Below are positions 1-7,361 of a stretch of DNA of 64,000 nt, piece after piece (position 1 is the stretch's first letter; each line of letters starts with the position of its first letter). Position numbers and translations under genes: made by a program. This DNA comes from Sulfotelmatobacter sp049792875. Lineage in GTDB: Bacteria; Acidobacteriota; Terriglobia; Terriglobales; Acidobacteriaceae. The stretch covers positions 1 to 64,000 of the forward strand of contig JBARBI010000068.1 of NCBI GenBank assembly GCA_049792875.1, given 5' to 3'. The notes under the pieces were generated by a model, which was given only the letters and a program-made list of their open reading frames with translations, had not been told where the DNA came from and did not search any database.

Positions 1-768
1 GCGAAGCTTCCAGCTGGGCGCTCGAGCATTGGCGTGGCTGAGTGAGTCGTAAGCTTTGCCCGACTCTCCTGTCCCCCAGAATAGCTTGCCGTCAATCCAC
101 CATACCTTGCCCTCAATTGGGGCAGCCTGGATCTTTTGCAACCCCTGCGAGAGCACGGCACGCTTGTGCGGAGGCAGATCGAGAGCTGGATCTAATTTCT
201 TGAGCGATTGAATTTCGCCAGCGAGCAGGCGCGGGACCCTTCTCTTTTGAACACGGCGCTGCTGGGACGTAGTGAGGCGACCGAAGGCCTCCAGAAGGTC
301 GTCTCTTGTTGTGGGACGTCCGATGAATTCGCGGGCGCCAGCACGCATGGCGTCGACGATGACCTGAGGTTTGTTCAGATTGCCGATCGCGAAAATGGCG
401 GCGTCGGGCATCTCCTGATGCAGCAGTTCAATGGCACGCAGCGCCAACGGCGGATTGTCCGCAGGAATATCGACAAGGGTAACAACGGGGTTAGCGGTCC
501 GCACACCGTGCATAATGGGATCGGACGCAGCCACGGGATAAGTAGCAAATGAATTCACCGTACGGGCCACGCCGATGCCATTCACGAGCGCCTTCAGAAC
601 CCTACGCTGCTCATCGTCGCTGGCAACGATAACGACTGAAAGCTCGGGCATGGCATCTGCTGCGGTCTTCGGCAATACCGGGTCTCGCCGCCGTGTACGC
701 GACGCTGTCTCCGGCGTCACGTCGGAAGGGATGAAACGGTGCCCGCTATCTGAATTCCTCGGCAGCAT
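1..768 (-). CDS. CpaE-like receiver-domain protein (partial, runs off the window)
   Basis: The reading frame is open from an ATG at 768 to the window edge (256 codons visible), so the C-terminus is not seen. The start is backed by GGAGGAGC six bases upstream. Residues about 41-175 look like the atypical receiver domain at the front of CpaE/TadZ pilus-assembly ATPases (ELSVVIVASDDEQRRVLKAL, later AMRAGAREFIGRPTTRDDLL). The gene follows cpaB by 23 bp on the same strand, which fits a Tad/Flp pilus operon. Oddity: in CpaE the receiver is soon followed by a deviant Walker A motif (KGGxGxT). Here the next 80 residues carry no such motif and read like unrelated sequence, so the gene may be truncated or fused. 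Receiver assignment is fairly firm; CpaE function is inferred from context. Confidence 0.7.
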   Translation of the reverse strand, partial: MLPRNSDSGHRFIPSDVTPETASRTRRRDPVLPKTAADAMPELSVVIVASDDEQRRVLKALVNGIGVARTVNSFATYPVAASDPIMHGVRTANPVVTLVDIPADNPPLALRAIELLHQEMPDAAIFAIGNLNKPQVIVDAMRAGAREFIGRPTTRDDLLEAFGRLTTSQQRRVQKRRVPRLLAGEIQSLKKLDPALDLPPHKRAVLSQGLQKIQAAPIEGKVWWIDGKLFWGTGESGKAYDSLSHANARAPSWKLR

Positions 769-791
769 GAAGCTCCTCCGGCGGACTGGGC

Positions 792-1628
792 CTATGCTCT
801 GCACGGAATCTCGGATTTTACCTTAATAGTCTCTCTCTGGGATCCGTTAAGAATTTCTATCTCATCACACTTGGGAAGCTCGGGCAGCGGTTGCGCGGCG
901 CGTTTTCCTCGCGTCACTCTTGGTGTTGCTTCTATGCCGCCTCCGAACAAATTCTTATTCCCAACGGATCGCGGCGTCTCTTCTGTCATGTCGACTGGGT
1001 TACGCAGAATTAGTTGGATGTGACCCTCCTGCCTAGCCAGTGCCAGCTTTTCGGCGTCTTCCGGTAATACAAGTAGAGTCACCACGTGCGCCAGGCCGCC
1101 AGTGCCATGATCAAGATTCTGATCCGTTGCTAGTACCTTCATATTTTGCAAAATCGTCAAAGTGCGCGGTTCTTTCGAGCCGCTGAGATTGAGTGTCGCC
1201 AACACGTCGACCCGACTGCCTGGTGCGGCAAAGCCGGCCACACCCGTGACCTCGTTCACGTCGACGGTAACGGCGCGCATCCCCGACGGAATCATGGACG
1301 ACAGGACTGATCCCCCGTCTTCTGCCGCTAGTTTGTAGGGCAGAACTAGGTCCCCTTTTCCGATGGGCAGCACGACCCCGCGGCCAACCGCACGACCTTT
1401 AGCGTGGAAGACATCCGCCGCCAGATCCTCAGGCGGGAGCTGCACAACCATCAGATCACGATCCACAATCTTCGCGCCGACCGGGATGTCGCGGGCAGCC
1501 ACCACGACATCTACAAACACTCTCACCGGGCCACTTTGCGCCCGCAGCATGCGATAGACCTTCAGGCTGACGAGACTGCCGACGGCCAGAGCTGCGGTTG
1601 CAATAAACAATAGTCGTCTGCGGTTCAT
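792..1628 (-). CDS. cpaB: Flp pilus assembly protein CpaB
   Basis: 278-residue protein with one N-terminal membrane segment (LLFIATAALAVGSLVSLKV) followed by an SAF domain (RDIPVGAKIVDRDLMVV) and the RcpC/CpaB region (SGMRAVTVDVNEVTGVAGF, PGSRVDVLATL). CpaB is a periplasmic, membrane-anchored part of the Tad/Flp type IVb pilus machine and is thought to work near the secretin. The ATG at 1628 has AAGGAG seven bases upstream. The gene is followed on the same strand by the CpaE-like receiver gene. The usual next genes (secretin, CpaF ATPase, TadB/C) are not visible here; upstream lies a recombinase remnant instead. An Flp pilin is found near 61.2 kb. Confidence 0.9.
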   Translation of the reverse strand: MNRRRLLFIATAALAVGSLVSLKVYRMLRAQSGPVRVFVDVVVAARDIPVGAKIVDRDLMVVQLPPEDLAADVFHAKGRAVGRGVVLPIGKGDLVLPYKLAAEDGGSVLSSMIPSGMRAVTVDVNEVTGVAGFAAPGSRVDVLATLNLSGSKEPRTLTILQNMKVLATDQNLDHGTGGLAHVVTLLVLPEDAEKLALARQEGHIQLILRNPVDMTEETPRSVGNKNLFGGGIEATPRVTRGKRAAQPLPELPKCDEIEILNGSQRETIKVKSEIPCRA

Positions 1629-1675
1629 TGGCGACTCCTTCTCGTGGGCAGCTCGACAACGAATTCCGATGTCAT
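1625..1675 (-). CDS. possible 16-residue leader peptide overlapping cpaB
   Basis: A very short ORF (peptide MTSEFVVELPTRRSRQ) starts at 1675 behind a strong GGAGG five to six bases upstream. Its TGA overlaps the cpaB ATG in an ATGA arrangement, typical of translational coupling. It could be a real leader peptide or the shortened remains of an upstream pilus gene. There is no homology evidence, only the ribosome-binding site and overlap. Confidence 0.3.
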   Translation of the reverse strand: MTSEFVVELPTRRSRQ

Positions 1676-1763
1676 TTCCGCCTCCAACAATATGCTGATG
1701 GCTTCATAGCATACTCCCTGCCAAGGGTATCGGGCTCTGCTTTCGCTCACATACCGCATCGCC

Positions 1764-2471
1764 ATGCAGAACGGCAAGGTGCAATCGAATCCCGCTCGGT
1801 TGGTCCGGCAGCGCAAGGAAGACAATGGCCGGATTCGCTTCCTCTCGCCGGATGAAGAGCAGGAGCTCAGGAGGGTCGTTCAGAGAGACCACCTGCATCA
1901 TGAGTCGGAGCTAGACCTCGCGCTCAACACGGGTCTGCGGAGGAGTGAGCAGTACCGGTTGACTTGGGACTGTGTGAATCTTGAGCGAAGGCAACTAACG
2001 GTGCAGCGCAGCAAGAACGGGGCCCCTCGGCACATTCCATTGAACAATGCTGCGCTCGCCGCGCTGAGGACGGCCGAGGCCTTCAGGAATGGGAATCCTC
2101 AGGTATTCTTGAACCGCAGCGGAATTCGTCTGTACTCCCCTCGGTTCTGGTTTGAAGCGGCAGTGAAGGACGCAAAGCTGTCGGATTTTACGTGGCACTG
2201 TCTCCGTCATACCTTCGCCAGCCGGTTGGTCATGGCAGGCGTCGATCTGCGCACCGTGCAGGAATTGATGGGCCACAAGACCATTCAGATGACCGTCAGG
2301 TATGCCCTCCTGGCCCCCCAGCATCAGTTCGCCGCAGTACAAAGGCTGTGCGATACTGAGGCCATGCAGAAGGGAGCAACTGACACCAGAACTGACACCG
2401 AGACAATCGCAGAGGCTGGTTCAAAGTCCTCCGCTGACTCTCAAGCTGTTGATTCGAATGTCGTTGTATGA
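1764..2471 (+). CDS. tyrosine recombinase/integrase, N-terminally truncated
   Basis: The 235-residue ORF carries a nearly complete phage-integrase catalytic domain: first Arg in NTGLRRSEQYRLTW, the H-x-x-R box in WHCLRHTFASRLV, the second His in LMGHKTIQMTVRYA, and the nucleophile Tyr in the RYA segment. It lacks the N-terminal SAM-like core-binding domain. Integrase-like sequence continues upstream in the same frame of the ATG (reading YRALLSLTYRIA) until an in-frame TAG close to 1706, so the 5' half of a longer gene has been lost. The stop lies five bases from the 5' end of tRNA-Arg. No start has a good ribosome-binding site. It is probably a decaying remnant and may not be functional. Confidence 0.75.
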   Translation: MQNGKVQSNPARLVRQRKEDNGRIRFLSPDEEQELRRVVQRDHLHHESELDLALNTGLRRSEQYRLTWDCVNLERRQLTVQRSKNGAPRHIPLNNAALAALRTAEAFRNGNPQVFLNRSGIRLYSPRFWFEAAVKDAKLSDFTWHCLRHTFASRLVMAGVDLRTVQELMGHKTIQMTVRYALLAPQHQFAAVQRLCDTEAMQKGATDTRTDTETIAEAGSKSSADSQAVDSNVVV

Positions 2472-2476
2472 ATCAG

Positions 2477-2553
2477 GGGCGCGTAGCTCAAACGGATAGA
2501 GCATCGGATTTCTAATCCGACGGTTGCAGGTTCGATTCCTGCCGCGCCTACCA
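2477..2553 (+). tRNA. tRNA-Arg (anticodon TCT)
   Basis: The cloverleaf folds cleanly: a seven-base acceptor stem (GGGCGCG with CGCGCCT, including one G-U), U8-A9, a D arm GCTC/GAGC, anticodon stem TCGGA/TCCGA around loop TTTCTAA (anticodon TCT), a five-base variable loop, and T arm GCAGG-TTCGATT-CCTGC. A genome-encoded CCA follows the discriminator A. The anticodon reads AGA/AGG arginine codons. The integrase remnant ends five bases upstream. Confidence 0.96.
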
Positions 2554-2603
2554 GCACCCTCATGCCCTGTGGGACTACCAGCCTCCTCGTCCGGTTCCCA
2601 ACC

Positions 2604-2963
2604 TTACGCTTTTTGGTTGCGATGTTCGCACGTCGACGTGTTCAGGCAGGAGTCCGCAAGGCGGAGGCGCTCGACCGGCTTCCCGCCGAGGATGTGCGAC
2701 TGGATGATTTCATCGACGTCCGCCTCGGTGACGTGTCCATACCACACCGCATCTGGGTAGACCACAATGTTCGGACCGTGTTCGCATTGATCGAGGCAGC
2801 CCGACTGGTTGGCGCGCACTCTGCCCTTCAGCCCGATCTCCGCCAGCTTCTGCTTGAATAGTTTTTGCAGTCGGGCCTCCGCGAGAGGATCACAGCATCC
2901 GCGCGGATGGCCCGCCGGGCGCTGGTTTCCACAGACGAAAATATGTTTGTCGAACTTGGGCAT
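2604..2963 (-). CDS. thioredoxin-like [2Fe-2S] ferredoxin
   Basis: 119-residue protein of the thioredoxin-fold [2Fe-2S] ferredoxin family (related to the NuoE domain and to Clostridium/Aquifex-type ferredoxins). The ligand pattern is present: Cys11, Cys24 (CX12C), then Cys56 and Cys60 in SGCLDQCEHGPNIVVYP. It is a small soluble electron carrier. Its ATG shares one base with the stop of the upstream carbonic-anhydrase-like gene (TGATG), so the two are translationally coupled and probably form a two-gene operon. The redox partner is unknown. Confidence 0.88.
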   Translation of the reverse strand: MPKFDKHIFVCGNQRPAGHPRGCCDPLAEARLQKLFKQKLAEIGLKGRVRANQSGCLDQCEHGPNIVVYPDAVWYGHVTEADVDEIIQSHILGGKPVERLRLADSCLNTSTCEHRNQKA

Positions 2964-3445
2964 CAGGCCACCGTGGCTACTCGAGCTTCGTCCGCCGCGC
3001 CGATTCCCGCGTCCCAGATTCCATCGAAATCGACAAAATATCCCTGCACCTCAATGCCAGGGATCGCGGCCCTCAGGTTGACGGCCGCGCGCTGCAGTTC
3101 GCGTTCGTGGTGGGCGGCTTCTGCTACCGCATCTCCACCGAATCTTCCGGCTAGCCCACCGTATGCGCCGCAATCGGAATGCAGCATCAGGATCACCCGT
3201 CTTGTGCCGTGCAGTCGCATGGACTTGCGGATCTGTTCCAGCACGAACTCGCGGTCGCCTTCATGTTCTGGAGAGGCCATGCACTTGGCGCCGCCGGCGA
3301 TCTTGATGGGATCGGAATTCACCACCCCGATTCGCTTCAGGAACTTTCGGAACCCCCGCTCAAAGCGGTTGTCGAAGCACCACAGAATCGCGGCGTCGCA
3401 ATGATACTTTTCCCTCGTAGCGTCGAAGTGGAACACCTTTTTCAC
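2963..3445 (-). CDS. beta-carbonic-anhydrase-like protein
   Basis: 160-residue protein with the beta-carbonic anhydrase signature spread as in the family: C-x-D-x-R at residues 23-27 (WCFDNRF) and H-x-x-C at 89-92 (MLHSDCGAYGG). These supply the zinc ligands Cys, His, Cys and the Asp-Arg dyad. It is shorter than typical plant or E. coli beta enzymes, so it belongs to a minimal clade whose activity on CO2 is plausible but not certain. The start is GTG at 3445 with GAGGAGGG just upstream. It is coupled to the ferredoxin gene downstream; the reason for pairing with an electron carrier is not clear. Confidence 0.75.
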   Translation of the reverse strand: MKKVFHFDATREKYHCDAAILWCFDNRFERGFRKFLKRIGVVNSDPIKIAGGAKCMASPEHEGDREFVLEQIRKSMRLHGTRRVILMLHSDCGAYGGLAGRFGGDAVAEAAHHERELQRAAVNLRAAIPGIEVQGYFVDFDGIWDAGIGAADEARVATVA

Positions 3446-3870
3446 AGAACCCTCCTCGACGGATCGTCTTCTCTGGTTTTCATCTTACCGTATCCGAGCA
3501 TGTGGTCATCCTGACCGGAGCCGCTTTTCAGGCGGAGGGAAAGATCTGGCGCGGATCGGCAGCGCGCTCGCAGAATCTCCTACGTAAGGTTCCCTCGCGC
3601 GTCTGAACCACGCCTTACCTCGGCATGGCGCCTCGGCATGACGCCTCCAGGATGGATCGAGCCCATCACGCCGATAGCCGGATGGCTCGATCGATAGCCG
3701 GCCGCAGCGTTGCTATTCGCCGCATGGACACGATAAGATAATCCGTACACGTCTTCTCCGCTCTTATCCCAGTAATTTCGTTTTGCAGGCATTCCCGCGG
3801 GCGAGGAGTGTGCGACCCCGGGCGCAGCGCAGACATCTGCCTGCTCAAAATCTCCCTGACGGAGCTGGAA
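3446..3870. other. intergenic region upstream of purA
   Basis: About 425 bases without a convincing gene. It holds a partial copy of the dispersed TCATCCTGA repeat near 3508 and a short direct repeat (CGATAGCCGG twice around 3670-3705). A GTG at 3808 is in frame with purA but has no properly spaced ribosome-binding site. The purA promoter must lie here; I could not fix it. Confidence 0.5.
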
Positions 3871-5196
3871 TTGAAAAAAGGCAAGACTGCGGTGATCGTA
3901 GGCGCCCAGTGGGGCGATGAAGGCAAAGGGAAGATCGTCGACGTGTTGTCGGAAAACTTCTCGGTCGTGGCCCGTTATGCCGGTGGGCACAATGCCGGCC
4001 ACACCGTCATCATCAACGGCAAGAAATTTATTCTCCAGCTCGTGCCCTGCGGCGTGCTGCGCCCCGGTTGCCGCAGCGTGATTGGCAACGGCGTGGTACT
4101 CGATCCCCTCGCATTTCTGAAAGAAGCCGACGCCCTCCGGGAGACTGGGGTGAAGATAGACGGTTACCTCTTCGTTTCCAACCGCGCCCACGTGATCCTG
4201 CCCTACCATCGCATGATCGAACTGGCGGCGGAGAATGCCCCGGGACGAGTCAAGATTGGCACCACCTCGCGGGGCATCGGCCCCGCCTACGAGGACAAAA
4301 TGGGCCGACGTGGCCTACGCGTGGCCGATCTGCTGGACCTGCAACTCCTCAAGAAGCACATTGAGAATGCCGTGCGCGAGAAGAACATGATTGCGCACGC
4401 CCTCTTCAACTCCGAACCACTCGATGCCGACAAGATGTATACCGAATACGCTCAGGCCGCCGAAAAGATTGCGCCTTTCGTCTGTGATACAGCAGTCCTG
4501 CTGAACCAGGCTCTGACGAATGGCGAATCCATCCTATTTGAAGGCGCGCAGGGCACCATGCTCGACATCGACCACGGGACCTATCCCTTCGTGACCTCCT
4601 CCAGCGCAACATCCGGCGGAGCGGTCATCGGCACCGGCGTCGCCCCCAATGCCATCAACTCGGTTATTGGAATTACCAAGGCATACTGCACCCGCGTGGG
4701 CGAAGGTCCATTCCCCAGCGAAGACAAAGGTGCGGCCGGAGCCAACCTCCGCAAGCGTGGCAACGAATATGGCGCGGTCACCGGACGTCCCCGGCGCACG
4801 GGATGGCTCGACCTGCCTCTGCTGCGCTACTCGGGCATGATCAACGGTACTTCCTGGCTGGTCGTTACCAAGCTGGACGTGCTCGATGAACTCGCCGAAA
4901 TTCCCGTCTGCGTCGGCTACAAGATCAACGGGAAGGCCACGTCCGACGTGCCCGCACAGGCCAGCGGCTACGACAAAATCGAGTGCGTTTACCAGAAACT
5001 GCCGGGCTGGCAGACCTCAACGGAGGGCATTACCGATTACGAAAAGTTGCCCAAACTGGCGCGGGAATACCTGGCGTTCGTGGAGAAGGAAGCTGGCGCC
5101 AAAGTCGGCATGATTTCCACCGGTCCCGACCGCGGCCACACCATCCTGGCGGATGAGTTTGTTAAGGAGTTGAAGACCGCATCGAAGAAAGCCTAG
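3871..5196 (+). CDS. purA: adenylosuccinate synthetase
   Basis: PurA makes adenylosuccinate from IMP and aspartate with GTP, the first committed step to AMP. The N-terminal P-loop-like signature TAVIVGAQWGDEGKGK is present, with the catalytic Asp in it and the following NAGHTV segment holding the catalytic His. Later blocks typical of the family are also seen (TTSRGIGPAYEDKMGRRGLR, FEGAQGTMLDIDHGTYPFVT, TGRPRRTGWLDLP). I chose TTG at 3871, giving 441 residues, because GGAG sits six bases upstream and the family motif normally begins within a few residues of the start. The frame extends upstream to a GTG at 3808, which lacks a spaced Shine-Dalgarno sequence. The gene stands alone; no other purine gene is adjacent. 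Confidence 0.96.
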   Translation: MKKGKTAVIVGAQWGDEGKGKIVDVLSENFSVVARYAGGHNAGHTVIINGKKFILQLVPCGVLRPGCRSVIGNGVVLDPLAFLKEADALRETGVKIDGYLFVSNRAHVILPYHRMIELAAENAPGRVKIGTTSRGIGPAYEDKMGRRGLRVADLLDLQLLKKHIENAVREKNMIAHALFNSEPLDADKMYTEYAQAAEKIAPFVCDTAVLLNQALTNGESILFEGAQGTMLDIDHGTYPFVTSSSATSGGAVIGTGVAPNAINSVIGITKAYCTRVGEGPFPSEDKGAAGANLRKRGNEYGAVTGRPRRTGWLDLPLLRYSGMINGTSWLVVTKLDVLDELAEIPVCVGYKINGKATSDVPAQASGYDKIECVYQKLPGWQTSTEGITDYEKLPKLAREYLAFVEKEAGAKVGMISTGPDRGHTILADEFVKELKTASKKA

Positions 5197-5240
5197 AATG
5201 TTGCTCCCCGGCCGACCTGCCGGCGGGAAGGAGCGAAACG

Positions 5241-5528
5241 ATGGTGGTGTTGGCAGTTACCTGGATGGCAAAAGCTGGGCACGAAGTCGAAGTTGCCGCA
5301 CTCTTTGAAAAGTTGACCGAGCAGTCCCGCAAGGAACCGGGCTGTGCCATGTACCAGGTGCATCGGCATAAGACTGAGCCCCGCCGCTTCTTCATCTACG
5401 AGCAATACAAGGACGATGCCGCGCTCGAGGCGCACCGCGGGGCACCGCACTTCCTCCAGCACGCCCGCAAAGATCTCCCCAAAGTCGCCGACCGCGTGGA
5501 AGGCCATCTGTTCGAACCGCTAGGGTAG
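5241..5528 (+). CDS. antibiotic biosynthesis monooxygenase (ABM) domain protein
   Basis: 95-residue ABM-fold protein (dimeric ferredoxin-like alpha/beta barrel). The pattern VTWMAKAGHEVEVAALFEKL, then SRKEPGCAMYQVHR, then FIYEQYKDDAALEAH, is typical of the YgiN/LsrG-like small quinol monooxygenase group. GGAAGGAG lies just upstream of the ATG. The substrate cannot be told from sequence. It follows purA by 44 bp on the same strand and may be read through from it, though no functional link is evident. Confidence 0.85.
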   Translation: MVVLAVTWMAKAGHEVEVAALFEKLTEQSRKEPGCAMYQVHRHKTEPRRFFIYEQYKDDAALEAHRGAPHFLQHARKDLPKVADRVEGHLFEPLG

Positions 5529-5592
5529 GTTGTGTGGCGCGGGCGCTCTCGCCCGCGCAGTTTGACCAGTTCCAACTGCGCGCGCGGAATCG

Positions 5593-5784
5593 TTACTTCC
5601 CCTTGTCGATCATCAACTCGCCGCCTGAAGCGTAGCTTTCCTTCGAAAGCTCGTTGAAAGCCACGACGATCGCTTCGCGCCGCGCTCCCGCTTCTTCCAC
5701 CAGCGCGTCAGTAATTCGTTTCGCGATCTTCCGCTTCTGATCGGCAGTACGGCCTTGCAGCATTGTGACCTGAACCACTGGCAT
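5593..5784 (-). CDS. 4-oxalocrotonate tautomerase family protein
   Basis: 63-residue small tautomerase. After Met removal the N-terminal proline (MPVVQVTML) would be the catalytic base. The rest (GRTADQKRKIAKRITDALVE, then VVAFNELSKESYASGGEL) matches the 4-OT subunit, which assembles as a hexamer. Substrate is unknown; many chromosomal copies outside catabolic operons have only promiscuous activities. It lies 29 bp downstream of ndk on the same strand and is probably cotranscribed. Confidence 0.88.
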   Translation of the reverse strand: MPVVQVTMLQGRTADQKRKIAKRITDALVEEAGARREAIVVAFNELSKESYASGGELMIDKGK

Positions 5785-5813
5785 AACAGGAACTCCTGAT
5801 AGCGACTCCGTCG

Positions 5814-6239
5814 TTACTTCGCCAATTCGTACCCCGCGAAGAAAAAGCTCAGCTCAAACCGCGCCGTATCTTCCGCGTCCGACCCGTGAATTGCGTTGTG
5901 CTCGATGTTGGTCGCCCACTTCTTGCGGATCGTGCCCTCCTCGGCTTGGGCCGGGTTGGTGGCGCCCATCAGTTTGCGCAGATCAGCGATGGCATTCTCC
6001 TTCTCCAGAGCCAGCACCACGATTGGCCCGCTCGACATGAAGTCGGTGAGCGTGTTGAAGAACGGCCGTGCGGCGTGCACGGCGTAGAACTGCTCCGCCT
6101 GATGCTTCGAGATCTCCAGCATCTTCATGGCCAGGATGCGGAAGCCGTTCTTCTCGAATTGCTCAATGATGTCGCCCACGGCATTCTTGCGGACGGCGTC
6201 AGGCTTAACGATAGTGAATGTGCGTTGCAGAGTCTTCAT
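5814..6239 (-). CDS. ndk: nucleoside diphosphate kinase
   Basis: 141-residue NDP kinase, the normal length for the bacterial family. It balances nucleoside triphosphate pools through a phosphohistidine intermediate. The active-site segment NIEHNAIHGSDAEDTA carries the catalytic His, and the N-terminus TFTIVKPDAVRKN and GPIVVLALEKENAI are typical. The gene lies just downstream of sucD on the same strand, a common context because succinyl-CoA synthetase makes nucleoside triphosphates that Ndk interconverts. Confidence 0.97.
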   Translation of the reverse strand: MKTLQRTFTIVKPDAVRKNAVGDIIEQFEKNGFRILAMKMLEISKHQAEQFYAVHAARPFFNTLTDFMSSGPIVVLALEKENAIADLRKLMGATNPAQAEEGTIRKKWATNIEHNAIHGSDAEDTARFELSFFFAGYELAK

Positions 6240-6381
6240 AGGTTCGGTCGTCGGTCCTTGGATTTAGGTCTTGGGTCTTGGGTCTTTGGCCTCAGGCGAT
6301 GGTCCATCCGAAATCTAAACGAAGTTTGTCATTCCGAGCGCAGCCTCGAATCTGCTTCGTCTCGCTACGCGGTACTCGCAG

Positions 6382-7260
6382 CTAAACGTTGACTCCCAGC
6401 GCAGCCGCCAGCGTCTCCCCGATCGCCGCCGGCGATTTGGACACGCGAATTCCAGCCGCTTCCAGCGCTTTCATCTTCTCCGCGGCTGTGCCCTTGCCGC
6501 CGGAGATAATCGCTCCCGCGTGCCCCATCCGGCGTCCCGGAGGCGCGGTCTGTCCCGCAATAAAGCCCACCACCGGCTTCTTCATGTGAGTCTTCACAAA
6601 CTCCGCGGCGGTCTCTTCAGCGTTGCCGCCAATTTCGCCAATCATGATCACCGCTTCGGTCTCCGGATCGCGATTGAACAAGTCCAGCGCATCGATAAAA
6701 CTCGTCCCGATAATTGGATCTCCGCCAATGCCGATGGCGGTTGATTGTCCAATGCCGCGCTGCGTAAGCTGATGCACCGCTTCGTAGGTCAGCGTGCCCG
6801 AGCGAGACACGATCCCAATCGATCCTTCTTTATGAATCGAGGCGGGCATAATGCCGATTTTGCATTTTCCCGGCGAGATGATCCCCGGGCAATTCGGCCC
6901 GATCAGCCGCGACTTCCGGTCCTGCAGAAATTCCCAGGCCTTCACCATGTCAAGCGTCGGAATGCCTTCGGTGATGCACACGATCAGGTCAATTTCCGCG
7001 TCGGCCGCTTCCATGATGGCGTCTGCCGCGAACGGTGGCGGCACGAAAATGACTGTGGCGTTGGCGCCCGTCCTGTCGGTGGCCTCGCGCACCGTGTTGA
7101 AAATCGGCCAGCCCTCGTGCGTAGTCCCACCCTTGCCCGGGGTCACGCCGCCAACGATTTGTGTGCCGTAAGCCTGGCTGGCTTTCGCATGAAACGTGCC
7201 TTCGCGCCCAGTCAGTCCCTGCACCACCACCCGCGTATCTCTATTAACCAGGATTGCCAT
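6382..7260 (-). CDS. sucD: succinyl-CoA synthetase subunit alpha
   Basis: 292 residues from ATG at 7260 (MAILVNRDTRVVVQGLTGRE), matching the usual SucD length and N-terminus; upstream in-frame codons lack family similarity. The CoA-binding Rossmann domain (GGVTPGKGGTTHEG) precedes the ligase domain, which ends with the phosphohistidine loop GHAGAIISGGKGTAAEK. With SucC it interconverts succinyl-CoA and succinate with phosphorylation of ADP or GDP in the TCA cycle. It follows sucC with a gap of about 100 bp. Confidence 0.97.
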   Translation of the reverse strand: MAILVNRDTRVVVQGLTGREGTFHAKASQAYGTQIVGGVTPGKGGTTHEGWPIFNTVREATDRTGANATVIFVPPPFAADAIMEAADAEIDLIVCITEGIPTLDMVKAWEFLQDRKSRLIGPNCPGIISPGKCKIGIMPASIHKEGSIGIVSRSGTLTYEAVHQLTQRGIGQSTAIGIGGDPIIGTSFIDALDLFNRDPETEAVIMIGEIGGNAEETAAEFVKTHMKKPVVGFIAGQTAPPGRRMGHAGAIISGGKGTAAEKMKALEAAGIRVSKSPAAIGETLAAALGVNV

Positions 7261-7361
7261 ATGAAAAGTACCTCGTAACCGTGATTCTTCTCGCACTCAG
7301 ATTCTGTGTTTCCTCTGCGTCCCTCTGTGCCCCCTGTGGTGAAAGCCTTCAAGCGCAGTCC

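Noticed and set aside
3580..4209. Minus-strand frame upstream of and antisense to purA
   Set aside because: It overlaps the conserved P-loop region of purA on the other strand and has no family similarity.
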